The notes under the pieces are model-generated. The model was not told the DNA's origin, did not search any database, and was given only the letters and a program-made list of their open reading frames with translations. Positions 1 through 7,980 of a stretch of DNA of 64,000 nucleotides are shown here, in pieces (within the stretch, counting starts at the first letter, position 1; the number at the start of each line of letters is the position of its first letter). The position numbers and the translations under genes were made by a program. Source of the DNA: Arsenicicoccus piscis (lineage in GTDB: Bacteria; Actinomycetota; Actinomycetes; Actinomycetales; Dermatophilaceae); assembly GCF_022568835.1 (NCBI RefSeq), contig NZ_JAKZHV010000001.1:124001-188000 (forward strand), given 5' to 3'.

Positions 1-941
1 TGGTCGGGATCCGGCCGCTCTACGGCGGGACGGATCACGTGCTCGACAGCGGCTCGCTCGGCACGACCGTGACCTGGTGCGCCCCGACGGAGGTGGCCGA
101 CGCGATCACCCCGCAGACGGGGCTGGTCGTCCTCGAGACGCCCGCCAACCCCTCGCTCGAGCTGGTCGACATCGCGGCGGTCGTCCGGCAGGCCGGGGCC
201 GTGCCAGTCCTCGTCGACAACACCTTCGCCACCCCGATCCTCCAGCAGCCGCGCCGCCAGGGCGCCACGTTGGTGCTGCACTCGGCGACGAAGTACCTCG
301 GCGGCCACGGTGACCTGCTCGGCGGTGTGGTCGCCGGTCCGAGCGACTGGGCGGTGCGGTTGCGGCAGGTGCGCGCGCTCACGGGCGGGCTGCTCGCTCC
401 GCTGTCGGCCTACGAGCTGCACCGCGGCCTGCAGACGCTGCCCGTCCGGGTGCGCGCCCAGCAGGAGACCGCCGGCCGGGTCGCGCGGTGGCTCACGGAG
501 CAGCCCGAGGTCGACCGGGTGCTCTATCCCGGGCTCGACGGCCAGGACCCGCAGGGTCTGCTGGGCACCCAGCTGGCCGGGCCCGGAGCGATGGTCTCGT
601 TCACCCTGCGCGGCGGATTCGACTCGGCCGCAACGCTGGTCGGCAACGTCCGGCTCATCGTGCACGCCGTGTCGCTCGGTGGCGTCGACTCGCTCATCCA
701 GCATCCCGCGAGCCTGACCCACCGGCCCGTCGCCGCCGCGGCCCGCCCGCACGCCGACCTGGTGCGCCTCTCGGTCGGGCTCGAGGGCGCCGGTGACCTC
801 GTCGCGGACCTGGCGCAGGCGCTACGCGCGACTCACTCGGGCACCGACGTCACGGCGACCCAGCCGGCCGGCTCCGCGGCGCGCTCCAGCTCGGCGAGCG
901 TCAGCTCCGCGGCGCTGCTCGCGGTCCCGCACGCCGGGTAG
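1..941 (+). CDS. Trans-sulfuration PLP enzyme (cystathionine/methionine gamma-lyase type), 5' end missing
   Basis: C-terminal part of a Cys/Met-metabolism PLP enzyme; the reading frame (codons from base 3) is open to the window edge, so the start lies outside. The segment HSATKYLGGHGD (bases about 279-314) holds the lysine expected to bind PLP, and VDNTFATPILQQP just before it is typical of the family. Such enzymes cleave or form thioethers between cysteine, homocysteine and methionine; which reaction this one does cannot be told from the fragment. The family core ends near base 835 (DLAQALRA), but the frame runs about 35 codons further, over the convergent YbaK-type gene, to a TAG at 939-941. 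That tail is low-complexity Ser/Ala and looks like read-through of antisense coding sequence. A second paralogue (metB) lies at 12.9-14.2 kb. Confidence 0.85.
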   Translation, partial: VGIRPLYGGTDHVLDSGSLGTTVTWCAPTEVADAITPQTGLVVLETPANPSLELVDIAAVVRQAGAVPVLVDNTFATPILQQPRRQGATLVLHSATKYLGGHGDLLGGVVAGPSDWAVRLRQVRALTGGLLAPLSAYELHRGLQTLPVRVRAQQETAGRVARWLTEQPEVDRVLYPGLDGQDPQGLLGTQLAGPGAMVSFTLRGGFDSAATLVGNVRLIVHAVSLGGVDSLIQHPASLTHRPVAAAARPHADLVRLSVGLEGAGDLVADLAQALRATHSGTDVTATQPAGSAARSSSASVSSAALLAVPHAG

Positions 942-1303
942 ACCGTGTCGAACCGCCGCAGCGACTCGTCCAGGTAGACCGTCACGCCCGGCTCGACCCC
1001 GAACGGGCAGACCCCGCCCACCGCGTGACCGACGAGCTCCTCGACCTGGTCGCCCGGGATCATCCGCGCCTTGGTGGCGAAGCGCTCCTTGAACGCGCGG
1101 TTGTCGATGCGCGCGTCCCCCGCCGCCACGACGAGCACCGGGGACCCGTCGACGAGGAAGGACAGGGTCTTGGCGATGCGTTCCGGCTCGGTGCCGAGCG
1201 CCTGCGCCGCCAGCTGCACGGTGGCGCTGGAGCTGTCGAGCTCGCGGATGTGGTCGGCCAGCCCGTGCCGGGCCAGGTGGGTGCGTGCGCGGTCCAAGGA
1301 CAT
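833..1303 (-). CDS. YbaK/EbsC-family aminoacyl-tRNA deacylase
   Basis: 156-residue single-domain protein of the YbaK/ProX family, which hydrolyses mischarged aminoacyl-tRNA (for example Cys- or Ala-tRNA-Pro) in the cytoplasm. Visible features are the N-terminal helix followed by SSSATVQLAAQALGTEP, the KTLSFLVDG strand, the conserved Lys region around FKERFATKARM, and the GGVCPFG loop that lines the active site. The length is normal for stand-alone members. The ATG at 1301-1303 is the natural family start. Its 3' end overlaps the convergent trans-sulfuration gene by 109 bases. It faces hrpB divergently across about 70 bases. Confidence 0.88.
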   Translation of the reverse strand: MSLDRARTHLARHGLADHIRELDSSSATVQLAAQALGTEPERIAKTLSFLVDGSPVLVVAAGDARIDNRAFKERFATKARMIPGDQVEELVGHAVGGVCPFGVEPGVTVYLDESLRRFDTVYPACGTASSAAELTLAELERAAEPAGWVAVTSVPE

Positions 1304-1374
1304 GGCGTAGAGCCTGCCACGGCTCGCCCGTCCGCGGCAGCCGTGCGCGGTCGAGGGCTCGACATACTGGGTCT

Positions 1375-4030
1375 GTGACCCCGACCGACGGCCCCTTCGA
1401 CCTGCGCACCATCGGCGCGGGCTTGCCGTTCGCCGGGTCGCTGCCGGCGCTGGAGGAGGCCTTGACCCGGGCGACCCCGGGCGTCGCGGTGGTGCAGGCG
1501 CCCCCGGGGACGGGCAAGACCACCCTCGTCCCGCCTCTGCTCGCCAACCGGCTGGCCCGTCGTGGTGGTGGCGTTGCCGGCGCCCCGCAGCGGGTGGTGG
1601 TCACCGCGCCGCGCCGCGTAGCCGCTCGAGCTGCCGCATCGCGGCTGGCGGCGCTGGCTGGCGAAACCCTCGGCGGGTCGGTCGGATTCACCGTGCGCGG
1701 GGCACGCGAGGTCGGTCGCGACACCCTGGTCGAGATGGTCACGCCCGGCATCCTGCTGCGGCGGCTCCTCGCCGACCCGGCGCTGCCCGGCGTCGGCGCA
1801 GTGGTGCTGGACGAGGTGCACGAGCGTGCGCTCGACACCGACCTGCTGGTCGGCCTGCTGACTGAGGTCCGCCAGCTGCGGGACGACCTCGATCTGGTCG
1901 CCATGTCGGCCACGGTCGACGCCGCCCGGTTCGCGACGCTCCTCGGCGACGACGAGCCCGCGGCCCTGGTGGACGCCCCCGACGCGCTGCACCCGCTGAC
2001 GACGCGGTGGGCGCCCTTCCCGGGCCTGCGGACCGATGCGCGTGGGGTCTCGCGCGAGTTCCTGCAGCACGTCGCCCGCACCACGGCGGCCGCGGTCGCC
2101 GACGACGAGCGGAGCGGACGGTCTACGGACGCACTGGTATTCGTCCCCGGGGGCCATGAGGTGGCGACCGTGGCGCATGCCCTGCGCGACCTGCTCCCCC
2201 ACCGGGAGGTCCTGGAGCTGCAGGGGTCGATCGCCCCCGCGTTGCAGGACCGTGCGACCGGCGGACGATGCCCGGGCGACCCGCCACGAGTCGTCGTGAG
2301 CACCGCGCTCGCCGAGTCCTCGCTGACCGTGCCCGGGGTGCACCTGGTCGTGGACAGCGGGCTCTCCCGCGAGCCGCGACGGGACGCCGTGCGAGACATG
2401 TCCGGCCTCGTCACGCTCACCAGCTCGCGCGCCTCCGCCGACCAGCGCGCGGGCCGCGCGGCACGGCTCGGGCCGGGCACGGTGGTGCGGTGCTACGACG
2501 AGCGCGACCTATCACCGGATGCCCGCGCACTCGACCCCCGAGATCCTCACCGCGGACCTCACCGGGGCAGCGCTCACGCTGGCCTGCTGGGGGTCGCCGC
2601 GTGGGGTCGGGCTGCGGCTGCCGGACGCGCCACCGGTCGCCGCGATGGACGACGCCGAGGACCAGCTGCGGTCCCTCGGTGCCGTCGGTGCGGACGGCCG
2701 GGTCACCGAGGTCGGGCGGCGGCTCGCCCAGATCCCCGTAGATCCCCGACTCGCGCGCGGGCTCCTCGACGGCGCAACGCTTTTCGGCGCCGAGACCGCG
2801 GCCGAGGTCGTGGCGCTGCTCGCGGAGGACGGCACTCACCCCGACCTCGCCCAGACGCTCCGGGAGCGGCGTCGGGGTGGTCGGCGCGGCTCGGCCGGCG
2901 CGTGGCGGCACGAGGCGGACCGGCTCACCCGATTGGCGCGCCGGCACGCGCCGGCGCATGCCGGCCCGCCACGCCCAGGCCCACCGACACCTGGACTACC
3001 GGCACCTGGACTACCGGCACCCGAGCTACCGACACCCGACGGCTCACCCGAGACCGCTCTCGGCACCATCGTCGCGCTGACCTGGCCGAACCGGCTGGCC
3101 CGGGTCGACGGAGACACGGCGCTGCTCGTCTCCGGGACCCGCGCGGGCCTGCCTGCGGCGAGCGGGCTGCGTGGTCACGAGTGGCTGGCCATCAGCGAGG
3201 TCACCCGCGCGCAGGGCGCGGCGACGGCCGGCACCGGTGCGGTCGTGCGCGCCGCCATCCCCGTCGACCAGCACACCGTAGAGCTGGCGGCAGCCCATCT
3301 CGTCGCGGACGAGACGACCGCGTTCTACGACTGGGAGCGGTTGAGCGCCAGGCGAGTTCGCCGGATCGGGGCTGTGGTGCTGAGTGCGACGCCGGTGCGT
3401 GCCACCACGGCCGACGCCCGCGCCGCGGTGCGTGCGGCGCTGGCACGCGACGGGCTCGACCGGCTGACCTGGCCCGCCGGCGCGGACCTGCTCCGTCGAC
3501 GCCTCGCGCTGCTGCACACGACGCTGGGGGCGCCCTGGCCTGACGTGTCGGATGCCGCCCTGCTGGCCGACGGCGCGGCCCTGGTCGAGCCGGTGGGCGA
3601 CGACCTGGCCCGGGGCCGCAGCCCCGACCTCACCGGCGTGCTGCGCGGCCTGCTGCCGTGGCCCGCCGCGGCCCGGCTGGACGAGCTGGCGCCCGAGCGG
3701 CTCACGGTGCCGACCGGGCACGCCGTGCGGATCGAGTACCCAGAGGTCGGTCGCACCGACGAGCGCCCCGTGGTACGCGTCAAGCTGCAGGAGTGCTTCG
3801 GGTGGGCGCAGACCCCGACGATCGCCGACGGGCGGGTGCGACTGCTCTTCCACCTGCTCTCCCCCGCGGGTCGCCCAGTGGCGGTCACCGACGACCTGGC
3901 GTCGTTCTGGTCCGGCCCCTACGCCCGGGTGCGCGCCGAGATGCGGGGTCGCTACCCCCGGCACCCCTGGCCGGAGGACCCCTGGACCGCCGCACCCACC
4001 GCGCGGGTCAAGCACCCGCGCGCTCGCTGA
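1375..4030 (+). pseudogene. hrpB: ATP-dependent helicase HrpB, one frameshift
   Basis: DEAH/RHA-family helicase HrpB. Codons 1375-2508 carry motif I (PPGTGKTT), motif II (LDEVHER), motif III (MSATVD), a motif V-like STALAESSLTVPG and motif VI (DQRAGRAARLG). The frame is lost right after CYDERD. It resumes one base later (from 2510) as YHRMPAHSTPEILTADL and continues through the helicase-associated and HrpB C-terminal domains (ECFGWAQTPTIADGRVRLLFHL) to the stop at 4028-4030. Removing one base near 2509 gives a protein of about 884 residues whose junction has the spacing seen in homologues. The GTG at 1375 is chosen because a catact hexamer (1363-1368) ends six bases upstream, which suggests leaderless expression, and because the family start follows. 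A Pro/Leu-rich linker encoded by 15-base repeats lies at 2981-3040. It may be a real frameshift or a sequencing error. Confidence 0.85.
2981..3040 (+). repeat. 15-base tandem repeat, 4 units, inside hrpB
   Basis: Four consecutive 15-base units of consensus ctaccggcacctgga with one to four differences each. The period is a multiple of three, so the frame is kept; they encode a flexible linker of repeated LPAPG/LPAPE between the helicase-associated region and the C-terminal domain. Confidence 0.85.
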
Positions 4031-4150
4031 CCCGCTGTCCAGAGTCAAGGGCCGTGGGCAGCCGCGACGCAGGTCCGTGACGGACGCAATCCGGTCGACC
4101 CGGACGCCGGGGCGTGACACAGTGGGCAGATCTACGGCGAAGGAGGCGTG

Positions 4151-4339
4151 ATGACTGGACAGAACGCGAACAAGGGTCCTGACGAAGAGACCAAGCGCAA
4201 GTTCCGCGAGGCGCTCGATCGCAAGAACGCCCACGCGGGGCGCGACGTCTCGGACCACTCGGCCCGGTCCAAGGCACACGGGACGCACGGTCCCGAGACC
4301 TCCGGGACGCAGCAGATGTTCCGGCGCAAGTCGGGCTGA
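4151..4339 (+). CDS. DUF5302 small basic protein
   Basis: 62-residue protein of the actinobacterial DUF5302 family, function unknown. The family signature is visible: KRKFREALDRK near the N-terminus and the C-terminal MFRRKSG. The middle is His/Gly/Ser-rich and probably disordered. The ATG at 4151 is preferred over the GTG at 4148 because gaaggagg (4139-4146) lies four bases before the ATG but would abut the GTG. It is convergent with crcB, with a hairpin terminator between them. Confidence 0.8.
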   Translation: MTGQNANKGPDEETKRKFREALDRKNAHAGRDVSDHSARSKAHGTHGPETSGTQQMFRRKSG

Positions 4340-4350
4340 GCTCGCTCGGC

Positions 4351-4381
4351 GACGGGGTGGCCCCACCGGGGTCGCCCCGTC
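4351..4381. terminator. Hairpin between convergent DUF5302 and crcB genes
   Basis: The arms gacggggtggcccc and ggggtcgccccgtc pair over 14 positions (two wobble pairs) around a three-base loop. There is no U-tract, as is common in actinomycetes. It sits between two convergent stop codons and could serve both directions. Confidence 0.6.
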
Positions 4382-4419
4382 GTCATGTCCGGACCTGCTC
4401 GCCGATCGGCCGAGAGCCG

Positions 4420-4821
4420 TCAGCTGCCGAGGCCGGCAACGAACAGCCCCAGCCCGGCCGCGACCACGCAGACCACGAGCGCGCCAATGGCGTTGATGGA
4501 CGCGGCGATCCAGCGGCCGGCCTGGGCGAGCCGCACGGTCTCGTAGCTCGCGGTGCTGAACGTCGTGTAGCCCCCGAGGAAGCCGGTGCCCAGCACCGCG
4601 ACGAGGTCGGACGTCACCGCGCCGCGCAGACCGAGCCCGGTGAGCAGGCCGAGGGCGAACGAGCCGGTGACGTTGATGACCAGGGTGCCGAGGGGCAGGC
4701 CGCCGAGGGCTGAGCCGAGGGCGGCACCGAGACGCGCGCGGACCACCGAGTCCAGCAGGAAGCGCGCGACCGCACCGACGCCGCCAGCGACGGCGAGGAC
4801 GACGAGCTCGAGGGCGCTCAT
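4420..4821 (-). CDS. crcB: Fluoride channel subunit CrcB/Fluc (first copy)
   Basis: 133-residue, four-helix membrane protein of the CrcB/Fluc family, which exports fluoride as a dual-topology dimer. It shows the conserved GTLVINVTGSFALG segment (Asn of the pore) and GGYTTFSTASYE (the Phe/Thr track and central Na+ site). Its ATG overlaps the stop of the preceding crcB as ATGA. Actinomycetes often encode two crcB genes in tandem that form a heterodimer; this pair fits that. It is the last gene of the stress-protein/crcB/crcB operon. Confidence 0.93.
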   Translation of the reverse strand: MSALELVVLAVAGGVGAVARFLLDSVVRARLGAALGSALGGLPLGTLVINVTGSFALGLLTGLGLRGAVTSDLVAVLGTGFLGGYTTFSTASYETVRLAQAGRWIAASINAIGALVVCVVAAGLGLFVAGLGS

Positions 4822-5255
4822 GACCCGGCGGCCGGTGCCGCGGGTCGTCGAGCGAGCGCTACACCCCAGGCGATGCCGCCGATCGTCGCGAGCGCTCCGA
4901 GCCCGAGCGTGAGGACGCCGTAGAGCACCGCCGTCGCCACGTGCCCGTGCCCGAGCAGCAGCGCAGTGCCGGTCGCGAGGGTGCTGTAGGTGGTAAAGCC
5001 GCCGCAGAAGCCGGTGCCGACTGCCAGCCGAGCCGCGCGGCGCCGGCCGACGTCCGGCCCGGAGCGCACCAGGGCCTCGAGCAGGGCGCCGAGCACGAAC
5101 GCGCCGACGACGTTAATGGCCAGGATCACGACGGGCAGCTCACCGGTCCACGGCACGGCCAGGACGAGGCCTTCACGAGCCGCCGTCCCCAGTGCTCCGC
5201 CGACGCCGACGGCGGCCCAGGCGCGCGGATCCTGGTGCAGCACAGCAGGACTCAC
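4818..5255 (-). CDS. crcB: Fluoride channel subunit CrcB/Fluc (second copy)
   Basis: 145-residue paralogue of the downstream CrcB, with AINVVGAFVLGALLEALV and GGFTTYSTLATG in the conserved positions. Tyr replaces the second aromatic Phe of the usual FST motif, which fits a heterodimer with complementary halves. The GTG at 5253-5255 overlaps the stop of the universal stress protein (GTGA), giving translational coupling. The longer frame reaching upstream is rejected because it only shadows the upstream gene. The C-terminus ends in an Ala/Pro tail. Confidence 0.9.
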   Translation of the reverse strand: MSPAVLHQDPRAWAAVGVGGALGTAAREGLVLAVPWTGELPVVILAINVVGAFVLGALLEALVRSGPDVGRRRAARLAVGTGFCGGFTTYSTLATGTALLLGHGHVATAVLYGVLTLGLGALATIGGIAWGVALARRPAAPAAGS

Positions 5256-5767
5256 GCCAGGTCCAACGGCTCGTCCGGGGCCAGCGGCGCGACGGGGACG
5301 ACCACGACGGGTCGGCTCTGGTGGTGTGCGAGATGCACGGCGACCGACCCGCCGAAGAAGTCGCGGAAGCTGCGGGAGCGACGCTCCCGGGACCCGGTCA
5401 CCAGGTAGCCCGCGTCGACCTGGTCGCCGAACCTGGCGAGCGCCCGGGCCGGCTCGCCCGCGGCCACGTGTGCCCGCCACCGCACCGGCGCCGGACGTGC
5501 GGACCGCACGATCTCATCGAGCCGGTCCAGCCACTGCCGGTCGAACGGCGACCCGTCGACGGAGTCACCTTCGGGGTCGATCGGTGCGGACAGCTCGACG
5601 GTCGGGTCGGCGCCCAGCTCACCGGTCACGGGGTAGCGCGCAGGGTCTACGTAGACCAGGTGGAGACCGACGCCCAGCAGCCCGGCGAGCCTGGCCCCGT
5701 GCTGGAGCACCGCGGCGGGCTGGTCGGGCACGATGCCCACGACGACGGGGCCTGGGCCGGCGCTCAT
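5252..5767 (-). CDS. Universal stress protein (UspA-like)
   Basis: 171-residue single UspA domain. It has the N-terminal strand VVVGIVPDQPAAVLQHGARLA, a middle DAGYLVTGSRERR and the C-terminal VHLAHHQSRPVVVVPVAP, which matches the usual G-x-H-(S/Q)-x-R-P-V-x-V-V-P end of ATP-binding Usp proteins. The start ATG at 5767 has gggagga five bases upstream; a longer frame to 5857 lacks support. It leads the operon with the two fluoride-channel genes, an arrangement that suggests shared stress control. A long inverted repeat lies 50-100 bases upstream. Confidence 0.88.
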   Translation of the reverse strand: MSAGPGPVVVGIVPDQPAAVLQHGARLAGLLGVGLHLVYVDPARYPVTGELGADPTVELSAPIDPEGDSVDGSPFDRQWLDRLDEIVRSARPAPVRWRAHVAAGEPARALARFGDQVDAGYLVTGSRERRSRSFRDFFGGSVAVHLAHHQSRPVVVVPVAPLAPDEPLDLA

Positions 5768-5815
5768 CGGGTCCTCCCGGGGTCCACGGGGTGCGGAGGC
5801 ACGTGCCACCACGCA

Positions 5816-5865
5816 AGAGTCGGTGACGCGAACGCTGCGATGCAGCGAACACGCCACCGACTCTA
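5816..5865 (-). promoter_or_regulatory. Inverted repeat with putative -10 upstream of the usp-crcB operon
   Basis: Outer arms agagtcggtg (5816-5825) and caccgactct (5855-5864) are perfect over 10 bases. A perfect inner stem cgctgc-gat-gcagcg lies at 5833-5847. On the minus strand the outer arm contains tagagt (5865-5860), a plausible -10. The site could be an operator that masks the -10 or an RNA hairpin in the leader. No DosR-type box or fluoride-riboswitch consensus is recognisable. Confidence 0.5.
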
Positions 5866-5928
5866 CGCCCGAGGGCGTGCTGTGGCTGAGGTGCGGCCGG
5901 CGCCGGTGCGGCGCCCGTCAGGCGACGC

Positions 5929-6474
5929 TCAGGCGCCCTTGACCGCCGAGATCTCGATCTCGAGGGTGATCTTGTCGGAGATGAGCACGCCACCGGTCTC
6001 GAGGACGGCGTTGTAGGTCAGGCCGAAGTCCTTGCGGTTGATCTCGGCCTTGCCCTCGAAGCCGACGCGCTGCTGGCCATAGGGGTCGGTCGCGGAGCCG
6101 GCGTACTCGAAGTCGATGGTCACCGGGCGGGTCTCGCCCTTGATGGTGAGGTCGCCCGCGACGCGCAGGGTGTCCTCGTCGACGGCCTCGACGTCCGTCG
6201 AGACGAAGGTGATCGTCGGGTAGGACTCGGCGTCGAAGAAGTCGCCGGTGCGCAGATGGCCGTCACGGTCGGCGTTGCGGGTGTCGATGCTGGCGGCGTC
6301 GATGCTCACGGCGATGCGCGCGTCGGCCAGGCCGGGGGCGGTGCTCGCCTCGCCGGAGAACCCGTCGAACGAGCCGCGGACCTTGGTGACCATGGCGTGA
6401 CGGGCGACGAAGCCCATCCGGCTGTGGGTCGCGTCGATGGTGTAGGTGCCGTCCAGCTGCTGGAGCGTGGTCAT
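5929..6474 (-). CDS. YceI-family lipid-binding protein
   Basis: 181-residue YceI domain, a lipocalin-like barrel that binds polyisoprenoid-type lipids. It begins GTYTIDATHSRMGFVARHAM (the typical first strands) and contains VSIDAASIDTRNADRDGHL, YPTITFVST and GDLTIKGETRPVTIDFEY, all signature segments. No signal peptide is seen, so this is a cytoplasmic version, as is usual in actinomycetes. The ATG at 6474 has aggagaag correctly placed; the longer frame upstream crosses the promoter and is rejected. Expression is probably regulated through the palindromic promoter at 6501-6543. Confidence 0.93.
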   Translation of the reverse strand: MTTLQQLDGTYTIDATHSRMGFVARHAMVTKVRGSFDGFSGEASTAPGLADARIAVSIDAASIDTRNADRDGHLRTGDFFDAESYPTITFVSTDVEAVDEDTLRVAGDLTIKGETRPVTIDFEYAGSATDPYGQQRVGFEGKAEINRKDFGLTYNAVLETGGVLISDKITLEIEISAVKGA

Positions 6475-6500
6475 GTGCTTCTCCTGGTTCTCGTGGATTG

Positions 6501-6543
6501 TTGAATCTTCATCTACCTTACGGTCAGTTAGATGAAGTGTCAA
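6501..6543 (-). promoter_or_regulatory. Strong promoter overlapped by a 43-base palindromic operator (yceI)
   Basis: On the minus strand TTGACA (6543-6538), a 17-base spacer and TAAGGT (6520-6515) make a near-canonical housekeeping promoter. It lies entirely inside a palindrome. The inner arms ttcatctaactgac and gtaaggtagatgaa flank one central base and match at 12 of 14 positions; with the outer TTGA/TCAA the repeat spans 43 bases. The arrangement predicts steric repression by a TetR- or MarR-type dimer. Confidence 0.75.
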
Positions 6544-6615
6544 CCTTCCCGAGGTATTCCCGCGGCGTCGGCCGGCCCTGTCGGCGAGCTGCGCCGGACC
6601 CCTAGGGTGGGCTCC

Positions 6616-7626
6616 ATGACTGCACTGAGGACTGCACTGAGCGTGTGCCTGCTGCCGGTCCTGCCGTGGCACGAGGGAGGTCGCGAGGCCTACCTGGACG
6701 CCGAGCAGAGTGGCTTCGCGGCGGCGTACACCTACGACCACCTCACCTGGCGGATGTTCCGCGAGCGCCCGTGGTTCGCCGCCCTGCCCACGCTCACCGC
6801 GGCCGCAGCCGTGACCAGCCGGATGCGGCTCGGCACGCTCGTGACCTCCCCCAACTTCCGCCACCCGGTGACCCTCGCCAAGGAGCTGATGACCCTCGAC
6901 GACGTCTCCGACGGACGCGTGACGCTCGGGGTCGGCGCGGGCGGCAGCGGATTCGACGCCACCGCGCTGGGCCAGCAGGCCTGGACGCCGCGCGAGCGAT
7001 CGGCGCGGTTCGCGGAGTTCGTCGACCTGCTGGACGAGCTCCTGCGCGAGCCGGCGACGACCCGGTCCGGCACGTACTACTCGGCGGACGAGGCGCGCTC
7101 GGTCCCGGGGTGCGTCCAGCAGCCCCGCATCCCGTTCGCCATCGCCGCGACCGGGCCGAAGGGTCTACGCCTGGCGGCGCGGCTGGGGCAGGCCTGGGTC
7201 ACCACCGGCGACCCCACCCTCGGCGACGCCACTCCTGCGGACTCTGTCGCAGCCATCGGTGCTCAGGTCCAACGGCTGGAGCAGGCGTGCGCCGACGCCG
7301 GCCGCGCCCCCGCCGAGCTCGGCCGGATCCTGCTCACCGGCTTCACCCCTGAGGGTGCGCACCTGCTCGACTCCGTAGACCGCCTGGTCGACTTCGTGGG
7401 CCGACACGCCGAGGTGGGCATCACCGAGGTCGTCGTGCACGGCCCGGCGCCGGACTCCCCCTTCGAGGTCGACCCCGAGCTCTTCGCGCGCGTCACCACC
7501 GCCGGAGCAGCTCGCCACCTCGTAGCCGACCGGGTGAGCCCTGCCGCCCGCCTCAGCCCCATCGAGACTGCAGATGTCGGACACGGATTCGGCGTGTCGT
7601 GTCCGACATCTGCAGTCTCGCGGTGA
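6616..7626 (+). CDS. LLM-class flavin/F420-dependent oxidoreductase
   Basis: 336-residue luciferase-like monooxygenase-family (beta/alpha)8 protein. It shows SGFAAAYTYDHLTW near the N-terminus, MRLGTLVTSPNFRHPVTLAKELMTLDDVSDGR (the hallmark strand-helix pair of the family) and IPFAIAATGPKGLRLAA in the second half. Members oxidise or reduce substrates with FMNH2 or F420; the substrate here is unknown. The ATG at 6616 is preceded by tagggt (6603-6608), seven bases away, with no Shine-Dalgarno. The last 40 or so codons run through a 46-base repeat copy and a 23-bp hairpin, so the annotated C-terminus may not be the original one. Confidence 0.85.
   Translation: MTALRTALSVCLLPVLPWHEGGREAYLDAEQSGFAAAYTYDHLTWRMFRERPWFAALPTLTAAAAVTSRMRLGTLVTSPNFRHPVTLAKELMTLDDVSDGRVTLGVGAGGSGFDATALGQQAWTPRERSARFAEFVDLLDELLREPATTRSGTYYSADEARSVPGCVQQPRIPFAIAATGPKGLRLAARLGQAWVTTGDPTLGDATPADSVAAIGAQVQRLEQACADAGRAPAELGRILLTGFTPEGAHLLDSVDRLVDFVGRHAEVGITEVVVHGPAPDSPFEVDPELFARVTTAGAARHLVADRVSPAARLSPIETADVGHGFGVSCPTSAVSR
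7505..7550 (+). repeat. 46-base direct repeat, left copy
   Basis: This copy matches 7981-8026 at 44 of 46 bases. It lies in the C-terminal codons of the oxidoreductase gene. The two copies bracket the DUF2283 module. Confidence 0.9.
7563..7620. repeat. Perfect 23-bp inverted repeat with 12-base loop
   Basis: The arms 7563-7585 and 7598-7620 are exact reverse complements (core actgcagatgtcggacac). The repeat ends three bases before the oxidoreductase stop codon and ten bases before the convergent DUF2283 stop. It can act as a bidirectional terminator, but it has no U-tract and is longer than needed, so a mobile-element end is also possible. Confidence 0.85.
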
Positions 7627-7629
7627 GTC

Positions 7630-7845
7630 TCAGGGCTGCTGGACCAGTGACTCAGGCGGCAACAGCCGTGAGGCGCCCAACACCTCGACACCGATGAGCC
7701 GGCCGGAGTCATCGAGGTCCAGATTGACCACCCCACCGACCTCTCCTGGATCACACGCGTGAGTCTTGGCCACCCCTCCGACTCCGATCTCGTCCACCAG
7801 GTAGATGTACGCAGCATCCGCGACTGCGTCGTAGGTGACCTTCAC
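7630..7845 (-). CDS. DUF2283-family small protein
   Basis: 71-residue protein with the DUF2283 pattern: MKVTYDAVADAAYIYLVDE, then VVNLDLDDSGRLIGVEVLGAS and a short hydrophobic end. Members are small, are often found in toxin-antitoxin-like or mobile contexts, and have no established function. The GTG at 7843-7845 overlaps the stop of the upstream small frame (GTGA). The gene sits between two 46-base direct repeats and next to a 23-bp hairpin, which suggests that it arrived or moved as a module. Confidence 0.75.
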   Translation of the reverse strand: MKVTYDAVADAAYIYLVDEIGVGGVAKTHACDPGEVGGVVNLDLDDSGRLIGVEVLGASRLLPPESLVQQP

Positions 7846-7955
7846 CGTGCCACCACCAGACGGTGCGCGATGACCTTGCGGTCGAGCTGCCCACCGGTCA
7901 TTCCAGCGGCGTCGTCGTCGCGCGTCGTCCCGCCTGCGACGCGGTGACCGTCCAT
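7842..7955 (-). CDS. Small hypothetical protein upstream of DUF2283
   Basis: 37-residue frame starting with the ATG at 7955, coupled to the DUF2283 gene by a GTGA overlap. I do not recognise a family; the C-terminal half reads QLDRKVIAHRLVVAR. DUF2283 genes are commonly preceded by a DUF4258-type partner, but this frame is too short and lacks that pattern, so it may be a remnant. It is supported mainly by the overlap geometry. Confidence 0.35.
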   Translation of the reverse strand: MDGHRVAGGTTRDDDAAGMTGGQLDRKVIAHRLVVAR

Positions 7956-7980
7956 GGATCGATCGTAGACCGGCACCCTC

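Noticed and set aside
822..2480. Long minus-strand frame opposite hrpB
   Set aside because: Low-complexity Arg/Ser/Ala translation, no family pattern, fully opposite a gene with helicase motifs.
2500..2520. Programmed frameshift in hrpB
   Set aside because: No slippery heptamer or downstream pseudoknot is evident and the family is not known to use recoding; an indel is simpler.
5768..5928. Fluoride riboswitch ahead of the usp-crcB operon
   Set aside because: No crcB-motif consensus; only an inverted repeat unlike the pseudoknotted aptamer.
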